DNA from: Maricurvus nonylphenolicus
GTDB lineage: Bacteria > Pseudomonadota > Gammaproteobacteria > Pseudomonadales > Cellvibrionaceae
Assembly (NCBI RefSeq): GCF_042854845.1
Contig: NZ_AP031498.1
Coordinates: 124,001-188,000, forward strand
Direction of reading: 5' to 3'
DNA length: 64,000 bases
Shown here: in pieces, positions 8,751 through 16,422 of the stretch
Numbering within the stretch: position 1 is the stretch's first letter
How the letters are laid out: each line of letters begins with the position of its first letter
The notes under the pieces: model-generated
What the model saw: the letters and a program-made list of their open reading frames with translations, nothing else
Database searches by the model: none
Told to the model about the DNA's origin: nothing
Translations under genes and position numbers: made by a program

Positions 8751-9257
8751 GTGTCTAAAAGAGTCGCAAGCTATAAATATGATATCGAAGCTGATCCGTC
8801 GTTTAATTTGCGAGGAGGGCGATTGGCAAAGATATTCTGGCTTGTTTTGATTGGTATAGGTTTGGTGGTGATTTCTGATAGTTTCGGTGGAAAGTTTGCT
8901 TTTTTAGCTGCTATTTTTTTGGTTTTTGTAGGATCTAGCATCTTTAAGAACAAAAATAGGTCTATTACCATTGGTGATAGTTTTGTTGTTGTTGGTAGTG
9001 AGGTGTTTTTCTTTGAAAATATGGAATCTATCCGCGTGTGTGGAGATGCAGGGACTTGTAAGTTAGTTTCAAAAGATGGTTCACGAGAAACAACTATCAA
9101 GAGAAATAGATTTTCCAGTAATGCTAATAAAGATTGGAAAATATCGAAACATCAAGAGGAAAAGTTTAAAAAGGTTGTTGGCAAGCTGATTAAGAATTCT
9201 TCGAGTTATTTGGGAGAAGGTAGTTTGGTAATTAGAAATTTTGGAATTCAGGCTTAA
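8751..9257 (+). CDS. Hypothetical membrane protein, first gene of the radical SAM unit
   Basis: A 168-residue protein starting at GTG, chosen for AGAGGAA 5 nt upstream. Two adjacent membrane helices lie at about residues 26-42 and 47-64. A cytoplasmic PH-like strand domain follows (KNRSITIGDSFVVVGSEVFFFENMESIRV), with a single pair of cysteines (CGDAGTC), and a lysine-rich C-terminal helix. No family is recognised. Base composition is AT-rich like the two genes that follow and unlike the flanking genes. The radical SAM gene starts 15 nt after the stop, so the two are probably co-transcribed. It could be a membrane anchor, sensor or export partner for the modified peptide; that is inference. 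Confidence 0.6.
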   Translation: MSKRVASYKYDIEADPSFNLRGGRLAKIFWLVLIGIGLVVISDSFGGKFAFLAAIFLVFVGSSIFKNKNRSITIGDSFVVVGSEVFFFENMESIRVCGDAGTCKLVSKDGSRETTIKRNRFSSNANKDWKISKHQEEKFKKVVGKLIKNSSSYLGEGSLVIRNFGIQA

Positions 9258-9272
9258 GGTCTTTGAGAAAAT

Positions 9273-11174
9273 TTGCTAGATAATTCTATAATATACAAGT
9301 CAAAGCAATATCAGCAAGTAATTCACTTGTTATATGTCCCCACCATTTTTTGTAATCTAGGGTGTAAATATTGCTATCTGGGAAGTCAGACGGATCAGCA
9401 GTTGTTGGGAGTGGATGCCAACAGGGCTGTTGATATGTTGGATTATGCTTTGGACTATTTTACTGATCAAAACATACTTCCATTTAATGTATCGCTACAT
9501 GGTGGTGAGGTAACAAGTTTACCTAAAAAGACGTTAGAAGCACTCCTTGTTAGAATTCAAAAATACTATTCTTACTTTCAACATGATATTGAAAGCTATG
9601 GATTTAAGAAATCAAATCCACACATAAAGACCAATTTATATAATTTTCATAAATATAGAAACTTACTAGAAAATTATAAGGTTTCTATAAGTGCCAGTGT
9701 GGATTTACCATTTTCTTTACATGAAAAGTATCGAACAACTAAGCAGGGACTGTCTTCACTAGAACGCGTTATAAAGAACTTGAGGTTATTGTCTGATTAC
9801 CCTTATAGGAAAAAACTATCGGCGACTCTATTTAATGAGCACGTAAGAAATACTCCACAAATTATTGATGATATATGGTTTATCCATAATGAGATTGGAT
9901 TTGACATGAATAATTTTAATTTCATGTTTGGTTTCGACTCAATGTTCAATAATGATAAGTTTCAAGGGGGTGAGCATATGGATACATCCCCCGTAAGCGA
10001 TAATCAGCAAGCTATGTTTTATCAGGAAATGAAGGATGCTTTTTCTGAAACAGAGCTCGAAGCTGGTCTAAAAAAATATTGGTTTGAAGAGTTTACGCCT
10101 GCTTTTTGTACTAATGCCGTTAATTGTGGTGAAAAGTTTATATTGTTACAGAGCAATGGCGATGTCTATTCTTGTGTGCGTGGGCAGGGTGAGAAGAAGT
10201 TTTTTTATGGCAATATACAAAAGGTTCCAGCTAAAACTATTTTGGCAAATGCACGTAGCAATATCAGTTTAGTTCATCAGCAAGAGGGTTTTCATCCTGA
10301 TTGTCAGAAATGTGAGTATTTGCATGTCTGTCATACTGGCTGTGCGTTTGTTAAGTATCAAAGACAGAATGGTAAATCTTATACGTGTGCGTTACAGAAG
10401 GCTATTTATCGTGATGACCCTAAGCGTTATAAGGCTACAAGTTCGCCCGAGTCTCAAGCGCTTATGTTAAAGGATTATTCCATTAAGGCGCATCCAAAAC
10501 TGATTCTTGAAAGTGTAAAGAATTGGCTGCCAAACAATGATGCTTGTGAGGAAAAAGTAATGACATTACAGGAAAATTTGCAAACAAGTAGCCGGGCTAG
10601 AATAGTTTTGCCAAATGACTTATACCAAGATAAAAATTCTTTATCTGAGATTATAGAAAAGGACGATGTACTAAAGGCATTGTATTCTAGCAAGGTTATA
10701 AGGCTGGTAATTAATAAGGAAGAAGAGGCAGTGGAGTCCCAAATTCTAAAGCAGAGTCGAAGTGTATACTACCTTTGTGATGTGGATGAAGTAGGTGTTT
10801 TTGTCAAAGCTAGCCTCTTTGAAAATAACTGTTCAGAAAAAATTAGGAACTCTTTATATTTGCAGATGCTTCGAGATACGCATGTTGTGTATGGAGATGA
10901 GGAGCGTATTAAGCAAGAGCATATATTCAACTACCAAATATTTTATAATCAATTAAAACCTATACAAAGGGACGGTGATCAATGGTTTTATATAAATTTG
11001 TCACCAATTTTAAGGGTTCACAGCCATCTTTTTCTGAATGATGTATTGAATAATTTGTTTATTACAACTCAGGCTATACGCGAGTACCATTATAAGAAGC
11101 AAAAGAATAATGCTTTTTATCATATACAAGCTGTAAATTTGCCATTTCAGAATGTTGAATTCTATTGGACGTAG
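9273..11174 (+). CDS. Radical SAM/SPASM peptide-maturase-like enzyme
   Basis: A 633-residue iron-sulfur enzyme. The radical SAM cluster motif CNLGCKYCY has Cys27, Cys31 and Cys34. A SAM-binding 'GGE'-type motif is seen as LHGGEV. The SPASM region is complete: Cys285, Cys301, then Cys344-x2-Cys347-x5-Cys353-x3-Cys357 and Cys372, as in enzymes with two auxiliary 4Fe-4S clusters that modify ribosomal peptides. About 250 residues after Cys372 match nothing I know. The start is TTG at 9273 with GAGA 4 nt upstream; a TTG 16 codons further in is an alternative and keeps every motif. General SPASM chemistry is crosslinking, epimerisation or decarboxylation of a peptide; the likely substrate is encoded 24 nt downstream. 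The overall pattern recalls HxsB- or Xye-type maturases, but I cannot place it in either. Confidence 0.85.
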   Translation: MLDNSIIYKSKQYQQVIHLLYVPTIFCNLGCKYCYLGSQTDQQLLGVDANRAVDMLDYALDYFTDQNILPFNVSLHGGEVTSLPKKTLEALLVRIQKYYSYFQHDIESYGFKKSNPHIKTNLYNFHKYRNLLENYKVSISASVDLPFSLHEKYRTTKQGLSSLERVIKNLRLLSDYPYRKKLSATLFNEHVRNTPQIIDDIWFIHNEIGFDMNNFNFMFGFDSMFNNDKFQGGEHMDTSPVSDNQQAMFYQEMKDAFSETELEAGLKKYWFEEFTPAFCTNAVNCGEKFILLQSNGDVYSCVRGQGEKKFFYGNIQKVPAKTILANARSNISLVHQQEGFHPDCQKCEYLHVCHTGCAFVKYQRQNGKSYTCALQKAIYRDDPKRYKATSSPESQALMLKDYSIKAHPKLILESVKNWLPNNDACEEKVMTLQENLQTSSRARIVLPNDLYQDKNSLSEIIEKDDVLKALYSSKVIRLVINKEEEAVESQILKQSRSVYYLCDVDEVGVFVKASLFENNCSEKIRNSLYLQMLRDTHVVYGDEERIKQEHIFNYQIFYNQLKPIQRDGDQWFYINLSPILRVHSHLFLNDVLNNLFITTQAIREYHYKKQKNNAFYHIQAVNLPFQNVEFYWT

Positions 11175-11198
11175 AAATAGTAAAATAAAGGATAAACA

Positions 11199-11615
11199 AT
11201 GCTCTTCAAAGTAGTGGGACCTAAACAAATTCAAAAAATTGCTGCAGGAGCTAAGCAGTTTCTTAATTTGATTGGCCTTGATGAAAGAGCTAGTAATACC
11301 TCTTTGGCAGATAGACTGTCTAATAAAATGATAGCAGAGAGAATGTATAGCCCTTTAGTGGTCTATGCCAATGGTTCTCTCTTCTTTCATAAGAGAGGGA
11401 CGAGCCCAGAATCGATAATCGTAAGTGGCGGGCGTATGGATATTGCAGCTAGCTTTAATGGTAAAAAAATAGAGTATATTGATCGTGATCTATACATGAA
11501 CGATGCAACAGTTCGGTCTTTAGGGAACCGAGAAGGGTATGATGATGCTCTTCTTGAGATCGAAATAAACACAAACAATAACAATAACAACAATAATAAT
11601 AACAATAATGGGTAA
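11199..11615 (+). CDS. Candidate RiPP precursor with poly-asparagine C-terminus
   Basis: A 138-residue protein with AAAGGA 7 nt before its ATG. Residues 1-121 look folded: a basic helix (VGPKQIQKIAAGAKQFLNLIGL), then a strand-rich part (YSPLVVYANGSLFFHKRG, IIVSGGRMDIAASFNGKKIEYIDRD). The C-terminus is acidic (LLEIEI) and then Asn-Thr, twelve Asn and a final Gly. The Asn codons mix AAC and AAT irregularly (11574-11609). The position right after a radical SAM/SPASM gene suggests a leader or carrier part plus a core tail that is modified. The leader would be long for a RiPP. Alternatives are a structural partner protein or a simple low-complexity tail. No family is recognised. Confidence 0.65.
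   Translation: MLFKVVGPKQIQKIAAGAKQFLNLIGLDERASNTSLADRLSNKMIAERMYSPLVVYANGSLFFHKRGTSPESIIVSGGRMDIAASFNGKKIEYIDRDLYMNDATVRSLGNREGYDDALLEIEINTNNNNNNNNNNNNG
11574..11609 (+). repeat. Twelve consecutive Asn codons
   Basis: Twelve AAY codons in the order AAC AAT AAC AAT AAC AAC and then AAT AAT AAT AAC AAT AAT, followed by GGG and TAA. The mixture of AAC and AAT means it is not a pure trinucleotide microsatellite, although such tracts can still expand or contract. Confidence 0.95.
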
Positions 11616-11790
11616 TAGCTTACTCTAAACTGTTTCTTTGAAAATCTGCGTTAAAGAAAGTTAGGCAAAATAGTTAAGCTGATAGAAATAATCTTATGCT
11701 TGGGATAAAAATGCATTTGGCCAGCTAAAAGGCTGGCCGTATTAGTCTATGATATAGCGCTTACCCACGGTGCCCAAAAAGCTTAGCTGG

Positions 11791-12333
11791 CTAAAACACC
11801 CCATTGGCATTTTGAATATTGCCACCGCTAATAAGCGAGTAAAACCGCATAAAACCATCAAGGGCCTGGATCGAATCCCAGTGCTCGACAATTCTGCCAT
11901 CTTCAAGGCGCCAGGTATCGACAATGTTCATACCTTTTTGGTCGTTACCTCTGTGTTTTTTCTTTAGGGTGGCGTGGGAATGGAAGATAACGTAATCGCC
12001 ATCAGCATAGATATGTTTTACGTCGTAGGTGTAGTCGGGGTAGTCCTCAACAAACTCTTGTAAAAATCCCACCAGACCCGTGATTTTGTCCGGCAGGTTG
12101 CGATTGTGTTGCACATAGGCGCTGTTGTTATAGCGCTCCAGGACATAGTCGAAATCGTGGTTATTCATCAGGTTCTGAACAAAGTCTGTTATTAGTGTGG
12201 CATTGGCTAGCTCCTGTTCTGTCCAGCTGGGTTTCTGTAGCGATGACAGGTCAATAACCAGTCCGTCAGTATTTTGTGCTGCGGTAGTAGCGCTTGCCAA
12301 TACCAGCAGTGCTGATGCAATGATTCTCAACAT
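11791..12333 (-). CDS. Secreted SnoaL/NTF2-like protein
   Basis: A 180-residue protein with a signal peptide at about residues 1-19 (MLRIIASALLVLASATTAA). The mature part has the SnoaL-like cone fold pattern: a helix with LITDFVQNLMNNHDFDYVLERY, the AYVQHNRNLPD segment, and strands ending in IVDTWRLEDGRIVEHWDSIQ. The final part is typical of the SnoaL/polyketide cyclase-like family, which includes enzymes and small-molecule binders. Export to the periplasm is inferred from the leader. It is divergent from an HxlR regulator at 12482 and is probably controlled by it through TTGGTA-type sites between them. Confidence 0.75.
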   Translation of the reverse strand: MLRIIASALLVLASATTAAQNTDGLVIDLSSLQKPSWTEQELANATLITDFVQNLMNNHDFDYVLERYNNSAYVQHNRNLPDKITGLVGFLQEFVEDYPDYTYDVKHIYADGDYVIFHSHATLKKKHRGNDQKGMNIVDTWRLEDGRIVEHWDSIQALDGFMRFYSLISGGNIQNANGVF

Positions 12334-12390
12334 AAGTCATTCCTCATAGTGTTTCGTTTCAATTAAGTACCATTTGCACATCATAGTATT

Positions 12391-12450
12391 TATTGGTAAC
12401 CTGCATTACAAGAAGGTACCAATACGTCATTAAGGCACATTTTGGTAACC
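12391..12450. promoter_or_regulatory. TTGGTAAC/GGTACCAA repeats, probable HxlR operator
   Basis: TATTGGTAAC at 12391-12400 faces GGTACCAATA at 12415-12424, a near-perfect inverted pair. A further TTGGTAACC lies at 12442-12450 in direct orientation and AAGTACCAT at 12366. All fall in the 148-nt gap between the divergent SnoaL-like and HxlR genes, where an HxlR-family dimer would bind. The assignment of this regulator to these sites is inferred from position. Confidence 0.5.
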
Positions 12451-12481
12451 CATAGACAAAGGCTGGCAGGAGGGCTGCGAG

Positions 12482-12874
12482 GTGGTAGCGAAAAGCAAAG
12501 GGCAAGCGAAGGCGGAAAAACGGGTATTTTATAATGATGAGGAATGCCCCATTCGCAATGTGGTGGCGCAGATTGGCGATAAATGGTCGGTGCTGATTTT
12601 ATTTGCGCTTGTCGATGGTCCAGACAGGTTTAACTCCTTGAAATCCAGAGTTGTGGGTATCTCGCAGCGTATGCTGACACAAACGTTACGTGACCTGGAG
12701 CGGGAGGGCTATGTTGATAGAACGGTCTACCCCGAGGTCCCGGTAAGAGTGGAGTACGAGCTGACGGCAATGGGTAAAGATTTGGTCAAACCCCTGTATC
12801 AGCTGGTGTCGTGGGCAGAAACACACCATGACGACATTAAACGCTCGCGCGAAGCCTACGATGGGCGGAGTTAA
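12482..12874 (+). CDS. HxlR family transcriptional regulator
   Basis: A 130-residue winged-helix regulator. The HxlR pattern is clear: ECPIRNVVAQIGDKWSVLILFAL, then FNSLKSRVVGISQRMLTQTLRDLEREGYVDRTVYPEVPVRVEYELTAMG (recognition helix and wing). The N-terminus is lysine-rich and the conserved Cys near residue 22, redox-active in some relatives, is present. The start is GTG at 12482 with AGGAGGG upstream. HxlR proteins bind as dimers and usually repress an adjacent oxidoreductase or detoxification gene. The divergent SnoaL-like gene is the likely target. Confidence 0.9.
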   Translation: MVAKSKGQAKAEKRVFYNDEECPIRNVVAQIGDKWSVLILFALVDGPDRFNSLKSRVVGISQRMLTQTLRDLEREGYVDRTVYPEVPVRVEYELTAMGKDLVKPLYQLVSWAETHHDDIKRSREAYDGRS

Positions 12875-12895
12875 TGTTATAAATCTATGGGGTGG

Positions 12896-13255
12896 CTAGG
12901 CTTTCATAAACCACTCGGGGGGCACCCAGGTATCCTCAACGTACTGGTTGCCCCACCTGGCCATGGCCTGTAACACCGGTAAGGTGTCTCTGCCTTTTTG
13001 CGTCAACAAGTATTTGTAGCGCTTGGGCTTTTCCTGATACAGCTCTTTGATCAGCATCTCTTGCGCTTCCAGCATTTTTAAACGCTCTGCCAGCCGATTG
13101 CTGGGTATTTTCTCTGGTGAGTCAGCCAGTTCGCTATAGGTTTCTTTTCCGCACACCAGATCCCTGAGGATAATCAGCGTCCATTTGTCACCGTAGATAT
13201 CCAGGGCGTTGGCAATGGGGCAGCCGGAACGCAGGAACTGATCGTCGTTACTCAT
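12896..13255 (-). CDS. HxlR family transcriptional regulator
   Basis: A 119-residue winged-helix regulator: GCPIANALDIYGDKWTLIILRDL, then YSELADSPEKIPSNRLAERLKMLEAQEMLIKELYQEKPKRYKYLLTQKG. The conserved Cys at about residue 12 is present. It is divergent from the GFA-family gene at 13386 and a 57-nt inverted repeat lies between them, the expected place for its operator. It is a different subtype from the HxlR protein at 12482, so this looks like two independent regulator-target pairs side by side. Confidence 0.9.
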   Translation of the reverse strand: MSNDDQFLRSGCPIANALDIYGDKWTLIILRDLVCGKETYSELADSPEKIPSNRLAERLKMLEAQEMLIKELYQEKPKRYKYLLTQKGRDTLPVLQAMARWGNQYVEDTWVPPEWFMKA

Positions 13256-13293
13256 AACGGTCTCGGGGTGTGAAAAATGGAAATTTTAGCGCA

Positions 13294-13350
13294 GATACTT
13301 GCGAAATTGAAGTTAGTGGCGTAGGCTGTAACTTCAATTTCGTAAGTATC
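13294..13350. promoter_or_regulatory. 57-nt inverted repeat, probable HxlR operator
   Basis: Two 22-nt arms (13294-13315 and 13329-13350) match in 21 of 22 positions when one is reverse-complemented; the spacer is 13 nt. Each arm is itself a half-palindrome of the form ACTT-N9-AAGT, the size expected for one HxlR dimer site. The repeat therefore probably holds two dimer sites between the divergent HxlR (12896-13255) and GFA (13386) genes. Which factor binds is inferred. Confidence 0.65.
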
Positions 13351-13385
13351 TATTTTAAAAAAGACTGTGAATGAGGAGGAATCTC

Positions 13386-13796
13386 ATGTCTAACTTGTCA
13401 GGAGAGTGTTTGTGCGGTGCTGTTAGCTATAGCGGCAGTGAAGATGCGGTGATGGCCGGCCACTGCCAGTGTACCGATTGCCAGAAGATCAGCGGTGCGG
13501 GGCATATTGCTAATATCGCGGTACCTCGTGGCAGCTTAACCATTAAGGGTGAGCTTGCGTACCATGAGAAGAAGGCCGAGAGTGGCAATACGGTTAAGCG
13601 TGGTTTCTGCCCGCAGTGTGGCTCCCATATCTATGCCGAAAATAGCGGTATGCCACAGTTCGAGTTTATTAGGGCGGGTAGCCTGCACGATCTGGAGTTA
13701 TTTAAGCCGAGCATGGTGGTCTATGCCAGCAGTGGTGCTTCCTGGGATTATATGGATCCAGGCCTGCCAAAATTTGATACCATGCCTGAACTCTAG
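13386..13796 (+). CDS. GFA family (Gfa-like) zinc protein
   Basis: The ATG at 13386 is chosen for AGGAGGAA 5 nt upstream; the in-frame ATG at 13371 lacks a site. The 136-residue protein has the complete set of GFA zinc ligands: Cys8 and Cys10 (CLC), Cys27, Cys29 and Cys32 (CQCTDC), and Cys75 and Cys78 (CPQC). The family is named for a glutathione-formaldehyde adduct enzyme, but most members have no proven reaction. Control by the divergent HxlR gene suggests a role in response to a reactive small molecule such as an aldehyde; that is inference. Confidence 0.85.
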   Translation: MSNLSGECLCGAVSYSGSEDAVMAGHCQCTDCQKISGAGHIANIAVPRGSLTIKGELAYHEKKAESGNTVKRGFCPQCGSHIYAENSGMPQFEFIRAGSLHDLELFKPSMVVYASSGASWDYMDPGLPKFDTMPEL

Positions 13797-13814
13797 GCTA
13801 ACAAGCTGTGATTA

Positions 13815-14231
13815 ATGCTTAAACCCATTTCAGCACTTACCTCCAGTTTGCTGCTCGCTGTACATGCCTTTGCCAGCGAGCTCAAACCCTTTACCAGCGA
13901 TGGCTGCAGCGCGTTTCCCGATGGAACCTTTGCCCAAAATGAATTGTGGCTGGCCTGTTGCACGGCGCACGATTATGCCTACTGGCAAGGTGGAACCTAT
14001 GAAGAGCGTAAAGAAGCCGATATCGCGCTGCAGCAGTGCGTTGCTCAAGTTGGTGAGGAAGAAATTGCCTTGCTGATGCTGGCAGGTGTGCGTGTTGGCG
14101 GTACGCCGTTTTTGCCAACCACTTTTCGCTGGGGTTATGGCTGGCCCTATCCCAGACTCTATGGACAGTTAACCGCCCACGAGCGTGAGCAAGTGAATAG
14201 CGTTAGCCAGCAGTCGCAGCCATCTGACTAG
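13815..14231 (+). CDS. Secreted phospholipase A2-like protein
   Basis: A 138-residue protein with a signal peptide at about residues 1-20 (ending HAFA). The mature part has SDGCSAFPDG and then LACCTAHDYAYWQGGTYEERKEADIALQQCV. The Cys48-Cys49 pair followed by His52-Asp53 is the CCxxHD arrangement of the phospholipase A2 active-site helix, and Cys31 and Cys75 could form further disulfides. The calcium loop of classical PLA2 is not evident, so activity is uncertain. It follows the GFA gene by 18 nt and may share its transcript. Confidence 0.6.
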   Translation: MLKPISALTSSLLLAVHAFASELKPFTSDGCSAFPDGTFAQNELWLACCTAHDYAYWQGGTYEERKEADIALQQCVAQVGEEEIALLMLAGVRVGGTPFLPTTFRWGYGWPYPRLYGQLTAHEREQVNSVSQQSQPSD

Positions 14232-14251
14232 CTTAAGCGTAACCATTCAAG

Positions 14252-15274
14252 TCATTCATTTCTAAATTCTGTTGGCGTGATGCCATACCAACGTTTAAAC
14301 GCTTTATAAAAAGCGCTGCTATCAGCAAAACCCAAATCAATACTGATAGCGTTTATGGATTCTCCCTCTAGCAACCATTTCTTGGCTTGCACTTTTTGAA
14401 TGTCGGTGACGATAGTGGAGTAATTTGTGCCACGGTTTTTCAGCTGTCGGTACAGAGTGGCGCGGCTAAGGCCGAGTGCTTTCGCCAAGGCATGAATATC
14501 TGGCGGGGCGTTGAGGTTGTTACGAATAATGGCCTGAATCCTAACGACGAGGTCATTGTCCTGTTGTAAAGCCGTTAGTATATGGCTGGCTTTCTCTTGC
14601 ATTACCGCTTCGATATACGGATTTCTGGTAAGAATTTTTTCCGCCAAATAGCTTCTTGGTAACAGGATGCTGTTGTAAGGGTGGTTATAGGTTATCTGCT
14701 TGCCGAAGGTGTCAGTCAGGCTGGCTTGGTAACCAGGTTTAGAATTGGAAAAAGTTACTTCACTAATTGGCACTGGCTTGCCAGTCAGTTCCTGACACCA
14801 TACCAGCAGTGTGCTCATGCTGCGTTCAATGGCCGCTGGCGGATATTGTCGATCAGCATCGAAGGCTATGTACAGGCGTACGTTCTGCGCGTCTGTGCTG
14901 TAGTGCCAGCGCTCGGAAGGGTTCATCAGTGGGATGTGTTTGATAAACACCTCAAGGGATTGCTGCAGTGTATCGCACTGAAATAACCAGTTGGCCAGTA
15001 AACCGCGTGATTCCGCTTGGTAATGTTGCCCTATTAACAAACCGATATGGGGTAGGGGAGCGTAGGCAGCAGCCAATTGCCACAGTTTGAGAAAATGTGA
15101 CTCGTCTATACGCTGTTCCTGTATCGGCAGGTGTGCCTGCTCGGGATCGAGTAGCTGTGTATCTGTCAGGCCCAATGCCGGTAGTGCGTCGGTGGTGATG
15201 GCTCCAAGCTGCAGGAGCACCTGTCTCAGGTCAAGAACCGCAATGGCGGATACGGTATTGAGCCCAAAAGACAT
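14252..15274 (-). CDS. AraC family transcriptional regulator
   Basis: A 340-residue regulator. The N-terminal two thirds match the 'arabinose-binding-like' ligand domain of the PF12625 group, with ESRGLLANWLFQCDTLQQSLEVF and GKQITYNHPYNSILLPRSYL. The C-terminal 100 residues hold two helix-turn-helix units, PPDIHALAKALGLSRATLYRQLK and SINAISIDLGFADSSAFYKAFKRWYGITPTEFR. It is divergent from the FMN-binding-fold gene at 15354 with about 80 nt between them, so that gene is the probable target. The inducer is unknown. Confidence 0.9.
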   Translation of the reverse strand: MSFGLNTVSAIAVLDLRQVLLQLGAITTDALPALGLTDTQLLDPEQAHLPIQEQRIDESHFLKLWQLAAAYAPLPHIGLLIGQHYQAESRGLLANWLFQCDTLQQSLEVFIKHIPLMNPSERWHYSTDAQNVRLYIAFDADRQYPPAAIERSMSTLLVWCQELTGKPVPISEVTFSNSKPGYQASLTDTFGKQITYNHPYNSILLPRSYLAEKILTRNPYIEAVMQEKASHILTALQQDNDLVVRIQAIIRNNLNAPPDIHALAKALGLSRATLYRQLKNRGTNYSTIVTDIQKVQAKKWLLEGESINAISIDLGFADSSAFYKAFKRWYGITPTEFRNE

Positions 15275-15353
15275 AAAAAAGATTCCCGTGAACAGCGAAG
15301 CGTGGCGCCAAAGAATTTAGCATGGTTTGTATTGACTGTTGAAGGGGAATGTC

Positions 15354-16370
15354 ATGTCTGTACAACACCATTTTATCCACACACTAGAGCAATTACGGCA
15401 GGTGATACCTGCACCACCGGCGATGCTTGCCAAGCGCATCTTGCCCGCTCTGGATGCGTATTGCCAAAACCTGATCAGTAAATCTTGCTTGGTTGCTGTG
15501 GGTAGTTTTTCGGCCGCTGAGTCACCGGCTTCTGCTGTGACATTGATTGCCTTAAAACAAGAAACCCTCAAGATAACATCAGAATCTATGATCGACATTG
15601 TGTTGGATAATACAGCAGATTTTGACACACACTCACAAGCGCGACCGGTCAGTCTGTACTTTTTTATGCCAGGCATCGGCTACGGCCTCAGAGTCAATGG
15701 GATACTAACGGTTATCAAAAGCGGTGATGGCTATAGGTTAAACGTTGTGGTGACTGCAGCATATTTGCAATGTAGCCGGGCTAAAGTCAGGGCCGGGTTT
15801 TGGCAGTCACATTATCCCCAGTGTGAGGTTTTCAACGATCCAAAAGCGTTTCTGGCCAGCTCGTCCTATGGATTGATGCTGACCCAGAATGCTGAAGGTG
15901 AAACAGAACTTTCTCCCCGTGGGGATCCTGCAGGTTTTGCACGATGGCTCGATAATGAAAGCCTGGTCCTGCCAGAGCGGCCAGGCAATAAAGTGGCGGT
16001 CAGCCTGCGAAATATTCTGCAAGACAACACAATCCGGCTGCTGTTTTTTATTCCCGGTTCAACACAAATATTACAGGTTTCTGGCCTGGCTTCGGTTAGT
16101 CGTGATCCACAACTGTTGGCTACTATGGCGATTAATAATAAGAGCCCGAAACTGGCGATTGTGATTGCTGGTGTTAAGGCGAGCTTGTCTGTATCACCAG
16201 CACTTGAGACATCGCAGTTGTGGAACTCAACTAGCTTTCTCAACGAGAAGTCGCTGCCATCTTTTGCCAAAATGATGGGCGAACATATGAGTGGTAAGGG
16301 GATTAAGGGGAAGTTGTCATCAGCGCTGGTGGATGTGGTGGTAAAAAAAGATCTTAAAAACCTGTATTAA
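15354..16370 (+). CDS. PNPOx-fold (FMN-binding split barrel) protein, MSMEG_1061-like part
   Basis: The ATG at 15354 is chosen for AAGGGGA 6 nt upstream; the TTG at 15339 lies inside that site. The protein is 338 residues. The second half carries the split-barrel pattern RWLDNESLVLPERPGNKVAVSLRNILQDNTIRLLFFIPGSTQILQVSGLASVSRDPQLL, typical of pyridoxamine 5'-phosphate oxidase-related proteins. The first half (about residues 45-140) looks like a diverged copy of the same strand pattern (VSLYFFMPGIGYGLRVNGILTVI). The reaction is unknown; F420- or FMN-dependent chemistry is possible for this fold. It is probably regulated by the divergent AraC protein. Confidence 0.65.
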   Translation: MSVQHHFIHTLEQLRQVIPAPPAMLAKRILPALDAYCQNLISKSCLVAVGSFSAAESPASAVTLIALKQETLKITSESMIDIVLDNTADFDTHSQARPVSLYFFMPGIGYGLRVNGILTVIKSGDGYRLNVVVTAAYLQCSRAKVRAGFWQSHYPQCEVFNDPKAFLASSSYGLMLTQNAEGETELSPRGDPAGFARWLDNESLVLPERPGNKVAVSLRNILQDNTIRLLFFIPGSTQILQVSGLASVSRDPQLLATMAINNKSPKLAIVIAGVKASLSVSPALETSQLWNSTSFLNEKSLPSFAKMMGEHMSGKGIKGKLSSALVDVVVKKDLKNLY

Positions 16371-16422
16371 CAAGGCGAGGTTTTTTATAAAGATTTGCCA
16401 GTAAATAGTTTTCTGTAAAAAG

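Noticed and set aside
9273..11615. Assignment to the His-Xaa-Ser (Hxs) or Xye/triceptide RiPP classes
   Set aside because: There are no His-Xaa-Ser repeats, no HxsC/HxsD partner genes and no short aromatic-x-Asn core motif; only the general radical SAM/SPASM type is shared.
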